From positions 3,162,001 through 3,226,000 of the forward strand of contig JALJCQ010000001.1 of assembly GCA_023091665.1 (NCBI GenBank): a DNA stretch of 64,000 nucleotides. Direction: 5' to 3'. Positions 1-9,849 of this stretch are shown one piece after another. The position numbers were made by a program, and so were the translations under genes. A model generated the notes under the pieces. The model did not search any database. It had not been told where the DNA came from and saw only the letters and a list, made by a program, of their open reading frames with translations. This DNA comes from Pythium myriotylum (lineage: Eukaryota > Oomycota > Peronosporomycetes > Pythiales > Pythiaceae). Numbering within the stretch: position 1 is the first letter of the stretch; every line of letters starts with the position of its first letter.

Positions 1-1814
1 AAGTCATGGCAGTCGACTTGATATGATATGCGCATGTTACGAAGTTGGAAACCCCACGTTGAAGTTGCCTTTCTGACTAGCAGCTCGTGGGAAGGCCCAC
101 GCGGGACTTGGGCTCCCAATCATGCGGCGCCATGGTGGCTTCCTTCCTCCGCCTGCGCGTGAAGAGCAGCGCGAGCCGTGTACTGTGGGCACGAGCATCC
201 AACATATCGCACCGACTGTCCCACGGCCTCAGCCTGGGAACGAAACCAAGCACCGCAATCCACCCTGCGAAAAATTTCCCCCGATCCGATCGCTCGCCGC
301 TGCCCAGTTTGGTCCGGACATGTCCAGGAAGCCGACGAGGTTTCCACGGCTGACGCCACGCGATGGAGAGAGAAAGAGAGAGGGGGGGGGGGAGGGAAGG
401 AGAGCTCTCGTGCCGCGACCGCTCCGCGCGACGCCGAGGACACTTCGGCGATCTTTGGTCGTGGGCGAGCGAAGCGACGCGGCCCACGAGTCGCGTGTTC
501 AAGTGACGCGACGCGCGTCGGTTCGGCGGGGGCACCACGCGCGAGCGTGAGCAGCGAGCGCATCCCATCGAGAGAGAAGCGTCGCAGGCGTTCGGCGTGT
601 GGAAAGTTAACGGTCACGGATCGACACAGAAGGCGAGCGGCGGCATATCCGCCGATCAGATAGAGATCCCATGGCCGAGGTGGTCTGCGATCCCTGAAAA
701 AACACGCGTTCAGTGTTGGCGTGAGCCCGAGAACGAAAGAAAGAAAGAAAAAAAAAACTCAAACCAGCCTGGTGGGGTTCGGAGTCAGCTGCAGACTTGC
801 GTGTGACAGACAAGCAGCCGAAACAGTCTGGCGCAGAAAAAGGGATCTCAAACGGCATATCTTTGGAGCGTTTCGGCTAAGTGTCCCAGGAATGCATGAA
901 GTGTATTTGGCAATATATCTAATCACACAGGTACATGTAAACACTGCTGAAGTGCATAAGCCGAAGTGATGGCATCAGCGATATCGGGTTCGAAAGGGAA
1001 TCCGATGAGTCGACTCACTCCACTGTCGAGACGGCTCGTTTAGGGCTAGGGAAGGATTACGTTGGCGGTTTCGGAGTCCCCACAACGCAGATGCACCACA
1101 TGTCTCTCCTGGTGCGGTGGAGAGTGATGGTAATCTCCCATCCTTCAACATCAGGTCGGGCTTGGAGCGACCTTCGCGCCACCTCGGGAGCCAATTTTAA
1201 CTCTTGGGCCAACATCCGCCGAGCGCTTCCACTGGTGTCGGCGGCATCGTCACTTGAATCCCACGATCAACCCAGGTCGGAAAGAAAAGAACAGAGAAAA
1301 CGTTCCTGCGGCAGGCCACAAAAAACAAGCCAACGTTCCGCGTCAACCGCGAGAACCCACAACCAAAAGCCACCACCAACCAACAAAAACCAAAAAAAAA
1401 AGAGAAGCGCTTCTCGCCCGTCATCATCGGCCACCAACAAAAAACGCAGTTGAGCAGTCGTTCATTATTTTCCGCGCGCGCGAAGAATCTTTTCCTTTTT
1501 TGTTTTGTTTTGTTTTTTTCTTTCGCACCCTCCCCCCTCGCCGATCCGACCCCTGAGGGAGAGAGAGAGAAAGAGAGAAAGCCACCCCTCGCGTGACAGA
1601 ACGTGAGGCGCCTCGAATACCAACGTTGGAAGCCCGTAGCTCCTCACTCGCCACGACGTCGCTCCAGCTCTCGGCGCTCCCGACGGCGCCCTCGACCTCG
1701 AGAGCGACCTCCCTGCTCGCGCCCCCCGCCGGCTGGTGGGACGACCTGCTCGACGTGCCGTCCACGCTGCCGCTGCCGTCGCCCGCGTCCTCGGAAGACT
1801 CGGACGCGCCGTCC
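1..1814. other. Gene-free 5' region with purine/pyrimidine tracts
   Basis: I find no convincing gene here: the open frames overlap in several phases on both strands and have arginine/serine-rich random composition. The stretch holds a purine tract with a run of G (about 364-401), an A-rich block (735-760), a long pyrimidine run (about 1493-1545) and a GA repeat (1553-1582). The pyrimidine run ending in an AG near 1557 could be the 3' end of an intron serving the zinc-finger gene that follows. Otherwise this reads as promoter and 5' leader. Confidence 0.5.
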
Positions 1815-3242
1815 ATGGGCACGTACGACCGCGCGCTCCAGTGGAGAATGATGCAGCAACGCCACCCGCACGCGGCCTCGCCCTACTTTGCCTCGGGCTA
1901 CGCGCTCCCGCGCGCCGTCACGAGCGAGCTCAGCGCCGCCGCCACCGCCGCCGCCACCGCCTCGGCCTCGCTCGCGCCCAGCAGCTTCTACGCCAGCGAC
2001 GACCGCCAGGGACCCCTCAAGCGCCAGCGACTCAACAAGCTCTCGCCCGGCCCGCAACGCTCGAGCCCGCTGGCGTCCTACCTGCCCTCGGCCGACGGCT
2101 CGAGCCAGTACAACTACACGCCCACGACGAGCTCGGAAGGCTACAGCGGCGGCGCCACGTCGCAGGAATTCGGCAGCGACTGGTTCCAGCAGCGCTCTTC
2201 GAGCGGACTCACGGTCAACACGGCGGCCGCGTACTCGTCCGAGAACGGCGCGGCGCTCGGGCGCTCGCTCGCGTCGCCCACGACCATGTTCGGCATGGAG
2301 AACCTCATGGCCGACTACGAGTCGGGCTTTTACTCGCTCTGGAACGGCTCGAACGGCGCCAACGTCATGGGCTACGACGGCGACTCGACGCCCTCGGACC
2401 GCCCGAGCCACGTCGAGACGAGCCATGTCTACATGCCCGAAGAAGAGCTCAAGATGGACTACCCGCAGCTGCCCGACCTGAACCAGGGCGACCTGGACTA
2501 CATTTACGGCACCATGGACCCGGCCACTGGACGCGCGAGCGAGCCCCACATTGAACGCCAGTTCTCGGGAGTCAAGCGGGATCGCCCGGCCGAAGACGGC
2601 AAGCTGGGCTCGGGACTCATGTCGCCCACGCAGACGAGCCTCATCTCGCCACTGCCGCCCAGCGGCTTCCGAAGTCTGGCGCGCAATGCTTCTATTGAGA
2701 CCAAGCGACCGCCCACGCGGACCCAGCCCCCGTCGAGCTACCTCGCTGACAGCACGCCGACGAGCTCGAGTCTTCTGCCGACAGCCACGGGGTCGAGCGG
2801 AGCTGCTGCGAGCCGGCGGCCGCCGTCCTCGACAACGAACGCGGCCGGCGCAAAGCGTCCGCGTAGCCGCCAGTGTGACTTCCCGGGCTGTGAGAACCGA
2901 GCCCGGTCCCATCAGAAATGCAAGAAACACGGTGGCGCCCACCAGTGTGTGTACGAAGGATGTATGAAGAACAGCCAGAGCCGAGGGCTCTGTATCGCCC
3001 ACGGCGGAGGCTCGCGGTGCAAGATTGACGGCTGCACGAGGGCCTCGCAGTCCAAGGGCCGCTGCAAATCCCACGGCGGCGGTGAATACTGTGCAGTGGA
3101 AGGCTGCCGCAAGAAGGCCCACTTGAAGCACTTGTGCCGGACCCACGGCGGTGGCGTACGGTGCAAAGATCCCAAGTGCATGAAGTGGGCGCAGCGCAAG
3201 GGCTGGTGTATGGCCCACGCGAAAGAAGTCCTCGGTTCGTAG
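1815..3242 (+). CDS. WRKY19-like repeat zinc-finger protein
   Basis: Likely nuclear nucleic-acid-binding protein with a C-terminal array of five short Cys/His repeats (about 2869-3225). Each has the form CxxxxC-x10-C-x3-H and ends in HGG, for example CVYEGCMKNSQSRGLCIAHG. This array is the type annotated in oomycetes and plants as WRKY19-like zinc finger. The N-terminal two thirds is low complexity (Ala, Ser, Thr, Pro), rich in acidic and aromatic patches, with a basic KRPRSR just before the array. The start given is the first in-frame ATG. The same frame is open back to 1557 and reads like protein (WWDDLLDVPS, acidic cluster) but has no ATG there, so a 5' exon or a non-AUG start is possible. 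Its target is unknown. Confidence 0.85.
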   Translation: MGTYDRALQWRMMQQRHPHAASPYFASGYALPRAVTSELSAAATAAATASASLAPSSFYASDDRQGPLKRQRLNKLSPGPQRSSPLASYLPSADGSSQYNYTPTTSSEGYSGGATSQEFGSDWFQQRSSSGLTVNTAAAYSSENGAALGRSLASPTTMFGMENLMADYESGFYSLWNGSNGANVMGYDGDSTPSDRPSHVETSHVYMPEEELKMDYPQLPDLNQGDLDYIYGTMDPATGRASEPHIERQFSGVKRDRPAEDGKLGSGLMSPTQTSLISPLPPSGFRSLARNASIETKRPPTRTQPPSSYLADSTPTSSSLLPTATGSSGAAASRRPPSSTTNAAGAKRPRSRQCDFPGCENRARSHQKCKKHGGAHQCVYEGCMKNSQSRGLCIAHGGGSRCKIDGCTRASQSKGRCKSHGGGEYCAVEGCRKKAHLKHLCRTHGGGVRCKDPKCMKWAQRKGWCMAHAKEVLGS

Positions 3243-3571
3243 ACGCCACGACGACGAGGAAGCACATGTCGAACGGAAAAGAGAGGCTCGCAAAACGAGC
3301 CAGTGTGTATCATGACTTGAGTTTGGACGGAAGGAGGCCGCGGCAAAGCGGCAAGGCTCTAACTTAACGACTTTCATTATTTAATTCGACATCGCTTGCG
3401 CAGTCTGTTCCGCTGCTATGACTCGGTCCATGTTTAGTGTAGTTCGTTGCCCATGAAAGACAAATGAAAAACCAAAAGATGTCTGAGCGCACATCGTCTT
3501 TGAATCCTATCACGAGTTCATTAACCTGTCCATTAGTTGCACGCCTACGAGCTCCTAGATAGCGCCTCTCT
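3243..3571. other. Shared 3' intergenic region of convergent genes
   Basis: This is 329 bp of relatively AT-rich sequence between the stop of the zinc-finger gene and the stop of the minus-strand gene. I see no coding signal. It presumably holds both 3' UTRs. Confidence 0.6.
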
Positions 3572-5662
3572 TCATAAATACGTCAGAATCGCGGCCGCAC
3601 CTGCGGATGACGTCGTGCACGAGTTGGAGTCGGTGGACGGAGTGGGGGACGACACGGGCGAGTCCTCGTCCATGTCGTTGTTACTACTGCTGTCGTCTCC
3701 CGGGGAGCCCATCGGGACGTTGTCGAAGAGGTTGTAGAGCTCCGACCACGGGAGCTCCTCCGAAGATACCACCCTCCGTTCGTTTTGGTCGGCGAAAAGC
3801 ATGTGGTTGACGAGATCTCCAGACTCTTGGAACATCGTGATGTCGTTCGAGTTGAAGCCGTTGTGCACGTACTGGGGCGGTGGCTGGAACATCATGCTGA
3901 GATTGTCGTACTCTGGATGGTGGATATGCGACGGCGAAGACAAGGGCTCCACCTTGAAAGAGACCCCATCGATGGGGTCGTGCTGTTTGGTGGGCTGGGG
4001 CACGAAGTTGGCAGGCGACGGCTGCAAGGTCGGGCGGTTAAGCGTGCTCCACGCCGACGCGTGCGAGTGCACTTGGCTCTGTCGGTGCGAGTGGTTGTGA
4101 TGGTGGTGGTTGTGGTGACTTACTTGTGGCGACGAGGCGGTAGACGACGAAGAAACGCTGGATGAGGCCGGAGACGCCGGCGTAAACGCACGCTTCCGCT
4201 TCTGGCCTCGGTCATCTTCCACTTCTTCGTCATTCTCATAGACCTCCGCTTCGGGCTTGATCGTCGCATGGCTCGCTCGTCGGCTTGAATAGATTGAGAA
4301 TGTGTCAGAACGCAGCCGCTCGAGACAGAACAAGTAGGACCCCATCGGTTTCAAGAACAAGATCTCGAGAACGTGCTGTGCGTCACTGCCCGAAAGGCCC
4401 TGACCTCGAGGAGCCGTCCATCCATAGTGCCAGGCCTTACACTCGGCGTTGAACTCAAACGTCGCAGATTGAAGCGTCGATTCCATAGCCGCACCACGCA
4501 AGATGCCGGGAAAGAGAGGGTTCAACGGGTGGTCTTTGTCGCGAACGAACTGGGAAAGCTCATACCGATCAATTGTCTGCCCTGGGAAGACTTCAGGGCC
4601 AGACACGGAAGAATCGAAGGCACCTTCCAGGTTCAAGAATCGAGCGTACGCCAGAACGGCCGGGGCTGTGGATGAGATGGGGCAGATTTTGATTCCGCCT
4701 GACTCAGTGATACGGCTCACCGCGACGTGAACGCGGATCGAATCGCCGCAAAAGCCCGAGCTCACGTGGCGGCCATTGCGGCAGCACGGAAAGCATCGCA
4801 GATTCTTTTGACCGCCTTTCTTGTTGTTGCGTTGGTACCGCGGCTGGAAGAGCTGGAAATGCTTAGTGGGCGCGATGAACGAGGCACGCACGTTCAGACC
4901 GTGTGGGTTGTCGCAACTGTCGTCACAGCACGGCTTTGGGATGCTGTTGTAGACCAGGTTGTCGTCCGTGTCGTCGCGCATGGGGCGGGTGTTCCCATCG
5001 GATTCAATCCACGTACCGAATCTGCGATGTCCCCAATTGATAAGCACACCCAGCCCAACATCAATCCGGATGGCAAACGACATGTACGTACCCCGCCTCG
5101 ATCTGGTACGTCGGAGGCTCGATGAGCAGCGAGTCTCGTGCTGCAAAGAGCTTGTAAAAGTCCATCCCGCTTTCCTCGCTCGGGTAGATCTGCCTCATCG
5201 CGCTCAAGCTCGAGTACTTGACCTGCCCAGCACGTGTCCATCTTCAGCATCGTTCCTTTCCCCTAAAAACTGCATCCCCGGACCCACTCACAATGGACGT
5301 GTACGTGTACTCTCCCGGTGGGGGCTTGACGACGCAGGTTGAGACGTGGCCGACCGTATGCGTGTTCTTCAAAATGAGTCGCAGTATCCGCTCGAACTCT
5401 TTCACATGGCGCGGGTCCACCGACATACGGGTGACCATCACGGCCTACGAGTGCAGGACACCACCGTGAGCGTCTCCCCAGACCAGATGAGCTCTCCGCG
5501 CGCTGAGAGCGGCAGACGGACCTCCTCGTCGTCCTCAATGTTGCTGGTCTGCAGCACCTCTTTGAGCATGTTGTACGAGAGCGCGCTGCGCAGACTCTCG
5601 CTGTCGGCGTCCGTCATCACGGGGGCCGGCCCCGTCGCCGCCTGCATCGCGTGCAAGGCCAT
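3572..5662 (-). CDS. Unknown nuclear-type protein, four exons
   Basis: I do not recognise the family. The frame is restored by three introns on the minus strand: exons 5662-5522, 5444-5292, 5222-5092 and 5021-3572 (donors gtccgt, gtgagt, gtacgt; acceptors tag, cag, cag; introns 77, 69 and 70 bp). The summed length is divisible by three and gives 624 residues. The N-terminal half looks like a folded domain (FYKLFAARDSLLIEPPTYQ; WIESDGNTRP). The second half has a basic KRKR signal, a serine-rich stretch, a His/Asn tract (HHNHHHHNHSH) and an acidic Ser/Pro tail, as in transcription regulators. The first ATG in the frame is used; the frame is open further upstream, so another 5' exon is possible. 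A regulatory role is inference only. Confidence 0.7.
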
Positions 5663-6522
5663 CCCGAGGGTTCTTCCGGACTCTGCGCCTTCCAACTGAC
5701 CAGCGAGACAGAGCTGCGTGGGAAAGCGAGGAGCTCCTCGAGGAAGCCATCGGTCACTCCAGCGAGGGAGCTACCGGTTTCCCCTCTGCTAGATGGTCAG
5801 GGAGAGGGGCCAACCCTGTGGTACACCATAACCCTGTCGGTTTCGTTGAGCGAATTCGAAAGGGGTTTGCTGTTTAGCGGCGACCATGCGGTCGGGTGCC
5901 TTTGACAATGGATGATTCGTGGGCAAAGCTCTGGCCTTGCTGCCCTCTGAGATACGTATACTTAGCGGGATTTCTCGTCGATTGCTTGATGGATACGACG
6001 CTCGTGGATACGTTTTTTTTTTCGGTCGTTCCCACTGTCCGAGCCTTTATCAGAGACGTTGGACTCTGGAGGCAGTTCATCCACGAGCGAGGAATCAAGC
6101 TGGCCTGGGTGTCGCCACGAGCGGCACCGACGCTGCGAAATCGGCTGTTCGAAGGATCGAGCGAGAGAGACACGCGCTGCGCAAACACGTGCCTGGTAAA
6201 CTTGGGCGAGCAAGTCGAGGAATCAGGCCGAGCTGGAGAAAAGCTCCAGCTGAGTCGCAAATGAGACCGTGCCAGGGTTCGGGGCCTCCGTGTCAAACAG
6301 TGCGCATGCCAAGTCAAACGGGGAGGGTGGGGGACCCAGGGAAGCCTGGGCGGCTTCACAGGCGGCGAGTGAAGGAAGCAACGAGTTAGTAGTGGCAACA
6401 GTCGGAGAAGGCTGAGGTGGTGGTGGTGGTGGTGAAGTCTTTGTTGGCTTGCTGGCGTTGAAAGATCTGTCACGAACGGTTCAACAAAAATGTCAGCAAC
6501 TTCAACGTCGAGGTCTGTTTAG
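5663..6522. other. Intergenic region with GGT/CCA microsatellite
   Basis: Several weak minus-strand frames exist (for example 5874-6473 and 5962-6213) but they are Arg/Pro/His-rich and lack good starts. A GGT trinucleotide repeat lies near 6416-6434. A short charged stretch on the minus strand near 5965-6080 reads a little like protein and could be a remote 5' exon of the gene to the left. I could not connect it. Confidence 0.45.
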
Positions 6523-8220
6523 TCAACAGCGTTTGTACCGCTTGGTGACGCCGTGGTTCGAGCCCCGATGCGACGGGTTCTGGACGGACGTACTTTCTTG
6601 ACGGTCCTTGACTATCGAAACCTCGGACCGCAGAATCTCCACTGGACACTCTTGGTCGGCCCTGCGCAGGGCCTTTAGTTGGGCGATGCTGTAGATGAGC
6701 TTGGCGGAGAGCGGAATCGCCAGGGCCTTGAGCTCATCAACAGAGTATTTGCGCTTAGTGGTGCTTGTGGACGGTGTCGAGGCCGTGTGCAGTGACACCT
6801 TAGCTTCGCCTTCGACGCTAGGCACTTTGAGGGATTTGTTGGAAGAGTCGTGAATGTTTGCGTTCTGCGAAGTTGAAGGCTCGTGAGGAATTATGGCGCT
6901 GGCAACCTCCTCGTGACCCGTCTCTTGTTTCTTCTGTTTGAAACTTCTTAGGCTCTCTAAGCTGTATGTGATCTTTGTCTGTGCAGGAGTCGCGCCGTCG
7001 GACAAACTTGTTCGTGGCTGCCCGTGCTTCTTCGTAGCCTCAGTACCCACGACTGAAAAATCAGGATACACGCCGCTCGCCATTTCTTCGTCAATTCCCG
7101 CTTTTGTGCTCGCACGGAGGCTCTTCAACTTCTCAATGCTGTACTTGATTGTTGATACTGATGCAGCTGCTTCTTTCGGTGAAGTGGTCGCCTCTTGTTT
7201 GGGCGCACTATTGTGCTCATCCCTCCTTCCCGATCCATCAGCCGTTGGAGACGTGCAAGCACCATCTAGCTCAGACTCAAGCTTGTACTTCACACGGTCC
7301 TCGGATACCGCATCGTTATCAATGTGCGACAATGCCGTCATTCCGTCTACTTGTGCTGCATCTTCGTCGTCTGCTACGCCTCGTGTATCTTTATCCTCTT
7401 CGTAGTCGATGTCGCCATTCTCGTGCGATCGAATGGACCCTGCGACACCCTCAAAACCTGCAGATAGAAAGGCTTGCGAGTGTAAGTCTGCCTCTCCATT
7501 TTCAGGGGTCTCGGCCTCGTAGAACCCTTGGGATGTCACGCTTGCATTCACGTGGGCGTCTAGAGTGCCGTCATCATAAGTATGTTGAGCGACTGACGCG
7601 TCCAAATCTATCTTCGCTACTGCGGTATCAATCTCCGGTTGAAGCGAAGCATAATACTCGTCAAAGCACGATTGGCAGTACGGACAACCGTCGGCTTCGT
7701 CGACGATGATCTGGTTCGAATCGCTCCCAGGCATCTCACACGTCGTACACACCTCTATTTCGGTATCATCCGCATTGCTCGAGTCTTCTGCAATGCTGGA
7801 TCCGTCAGGAGTACTCTCAATCTCGTCCCCCTCTTCATCCTCCTCAGACAATACCAGCCCCGGCACTTCAGTCGTCTTCACGTTGAGCCTAGGCGACTCC
7901 AGCAGACGCCTCGCTCTCCGCCGTCTTCGACGAATGTACTTGACCACATTCTCCAAAGGCGGGTGGAACGCGTGGAGTTCCTGGAGATTGCACTCGGCCA
8001 GCAACTGCAACGCGTAGTCAAAGTAGCTGATCGCTTCGAGCTCCGCGCCGGATTCCAGCGCCGCGTCGCCCAGGTTCTTGCTCAGCGCGAAGGCCGCGGC
8101 GCGGTTCTCGCTCTCGTAGGCGACGCGCAGCGCTTCTTTCCACGTCGCGATCGCAGCTGCGAGCCTTCCAGCGCGGAACTGCGCGCGGCCGGCGGCGAGT
8201 CCATTGGCGATCCTGTCCAT
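6523..8220 (-). CDS. TPR and Cys-cluster protein with four YSxxxLK repeats
   Basis: A 565-residue single-exon protein. Residues about 1-90 form two TPR-like helical hairpins (AGRLAAAIATWKEALRVAY; ELEAISYFDYALQLLAE), followed by a polybasic patch RRRRRRARR. A cysteine cluster follows: C158xxC161 and C179xxC182xxC185, spaced like a small zinc finger. The rest is acidic and disordered, except for four near-identical short motifs of form K-x-x-Y-S-x-x-x-L-(K/R)-x-(L/F), with tyrosines at 360, 419, 492 and 510. The motif resembles the eIF4E-binding Yx4L core, but the usual hydrophobic residue after the leucine is K or R. I do not know the family. The start is a clear ATG beginning the TPR block. 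Confidence 0.8.
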   Translation of the reverse strand: MDRIANGLAAGRAQFRAGRLAAAIATWKEALRVAYESENRAAAFALSKNLGDAALESGAELEAISYFDYALQLLAECNLQELHAFHPPLENVVKYIRRRRRRARRLLESPRLNVKTTEVPGLVLSEEDEEGDEIESTPDGSSIAEDSSNADDTEIEVCTTCEMPGSDSNQIIVDEADGCPYCQSCFDEYYASLQPEIDTAVAKIDLDASVAQHTYDDGTLDAHVNASVTSQGFYEAETPENGEADLHSQAFLSAGFEGVAGSIRSHENGDIDYEEDKDTRGVADDEDAAQVDGMTALSHIDNDAVSEDRVKYKLESELDGACTSPTADGSGRRDEHNSAPKQEATTSPKEAAASVSTIKYSIEKLKSLRASTKAGIDEEMASGVYPDFSVVGTEATKKHGQPRTSLSDGATPAQTKITYSLESLRSFKQKKQETGHEEVASAIIPHEPSTSQNANIHDSSNKSLKVPSVEGEAKVSLHTASTPSTSTTKRKYSVDELKALAIPLSAKLIYSIAQLKALRRADQECPVEILRSEVSIVKDRQESTSVQNPSHRGSNHGVTKRYKRC

Positions 8221-8351
8221 CGTCGCCCCACCCGTTGGCTTGCTCCTGAGGAGCTACAGTCTCAGAAGAGTGACATGCTTTTTTTTTTTTCTAATTCGAT
8301 TATAATCGGAATTTTTTATTGACTCGAGGAATCGCTGCGTGAAGAGCGCGC

Positions 8352-9481
8352 TTACTTCTTCTTGAGCGACTCGAGGTACCATCCGAGCGTCTTCTGGGCC
8401 TTGTCGGTCTGCGTGACGTCGTAGAACAACTCGTAGTCCTCTTCGCGCGAGTTGACCAGTCGGTTCGCCGTGTCCTGTCGCATGAAGAGCTTGGTCTTGG
8501 CACGAGCACCGTCTGAAAAAACACGACCAGATGAGACCATGAGGAGACGCCGACCATCGACAGAACAAGAGTCGACTAAAGATACTCACCAGGGATCGTG
8601 AGCCAGCGCTCCACCGCTGCAATGGAGCGGGGCAGAACTTCCTCGAGCGGGACGGCTTCGTCCACGAGGCCAATGGATTTGGCCTTGTTTGCGTCGACCT
8701 GGAGACCAAGACCGAGCATCTTCTCGGCCTCGCGGTGGCCAATCGTGTTGATAAACGTCTCTTTGAACCAATGCGGCGCGACGATGCCGAGCTGGGTCTC
8801 GTTGAGGCCAATGACGGGCTTGCCGGCCGTCATGACTCGCCAGTCGCAGCTGATGGCGAGCAGGCAACCGCCTGCAGGGCTGTGGCCTTCGATGGCAGCC
8901 ACAGTGCACAGGCGCGACGTGTAGAGCGTCAAGTACAGATCCTGGAGCGAGAACCAGAACTTCTTCAAACGTCCAGGCTGTCAATGAAAACCGATGAGCA
9001 ATTGTTCACACGAAGAGAGATCAAGCGCCCACGAGTCGCATACCTGCGGCTGGTACATCTCGAGGATGTCAAGCCCCGCACTAAAAATGCGCTGGTTGGA
9101 CGACGCCAAGACCATCGCGCTGGGTCACAGAAAATCGTTCAGTCACCTCGTCCCATCTCGACTGGCGATCTTTCTCCGCCTCACCGAATACTCTTGTCGG
9201 CCTCTAGATCCTTGATCGTCTGGTTGAGCGTTTGAAGCATCTAAACCCCGCAGCACCATCTCCACGTGAGCACACTGCGTCTATTCCGAGGCCATTGATC
9301 AATGCATCTCGCTCGCTCGACGCACCTCGGTGTTGAGCGAGTTGACCGGCGGACGGTTCATGCGCACGATCGCAAAGTTGTCGCGCTTGTCGACGAGCAC
9401 GAGCGGCGCCGGCTCGCTCGCGAAAAAGCGGCGCGCGGTCGTCTTGCTAGTTGCGCGCAGAGTCCGCGAGGCCGCCCACAT
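8352..9481 (-). CDS. ECI1: Mitochondrial 3,2-trans-enoyl-CoA isomerase
   Basis: Crotonase-fold isomerase that moves 3-enoyl-CoA double bonds to the 2-trans position in beta-oxidation of unsaturated fatty acids. Five exons on the minus strand restore the frame: 9481-9326, 9240-9185, 9119-9044, 8977-8590 and 8512-8352 (introns 85, 65, 66 and 77 bp), giving 278 residues. Family marks are the oxyanion-hole segment SNQRIFSAGLDI, the glycine-rich EGHSPAGGCLLA and GLNETQLGIVAP, which carries the glutamate used by ECI1-type enzymes. The N-terminus (MWAASRTLRATSKTTARRFF) is a typical mitochondrial presequence. The gene is divergent from the aspartate-semialdehyde dehydrogenase gene. Length and C-terminus match animal ECI1 closely. 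Confidence 0.92.
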
Positions 9482-9849
9482 TGTTGCTCTGTCGCTGCGT
9501 TCGTTCGCTGCGTAGCTCTTGAGAAGTGGGAGACGCGGCTCCTCCTCTCGTCCGAGTCAAGTTGAACATCGAGGCAAGTCCGCGATCCTGACGTGACTAC
9601 TGCCACCATGTGGCAAGTTGTGGCACAAGCATCTACCGTGAACGGCTACTAAAAGTACGATACTCCTGTTAAGTCCGAGTAGTACACTGCTTACCACCGA
9701 TCAGAGTGGGGCCACAAGAGTGTTCTGTTTGTGTTTGTGCAAGCTAGTGGGTACGTACTGTCGATCTATTTGTCACAAGCGACAGACCTCCTGGCGTTGA
9801 AGCCGCCGAGCAGCTACGCACCAACACACACGCAATCGCATCCTCCCCC
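9482..9849. promoter_or_regulatory. Divergent promoter between ECI1 and ASADH genes
   Basis: This 368 bp lies between two divergent start codons and contains no credible open frame. It should hold both promoters. I see no TATA box at a sensible distance. Confidence 0.5.

Noticed and set aside
77..806. Overlapping frames at the left edge on both strands
   Set aside because: Six overlapping frames of similar random composition; none has a domain or consistent start.
960..1010. tRNA-like GGTTCGAA loop
   Set aside because: The flanking bases do not form a T-stem, and no acceptor or anticodon arm can be drawn.
1644..3377. 577-codon minus-strand frame antisense to the zinc-finger gene
   Set aside because: It is Arg/Ala/Val-rich with no motifs, a mirror of GC-rich codon bias on the other strand; the plus strand carries the zinc-finger repeats.
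5874..6473. 199-codon minus-strand frame upstream of the four-exon gene
   Set aside because: Dominated by Pro/Arg/His and microsatellite-encoded His; no link by splice sites could be found.
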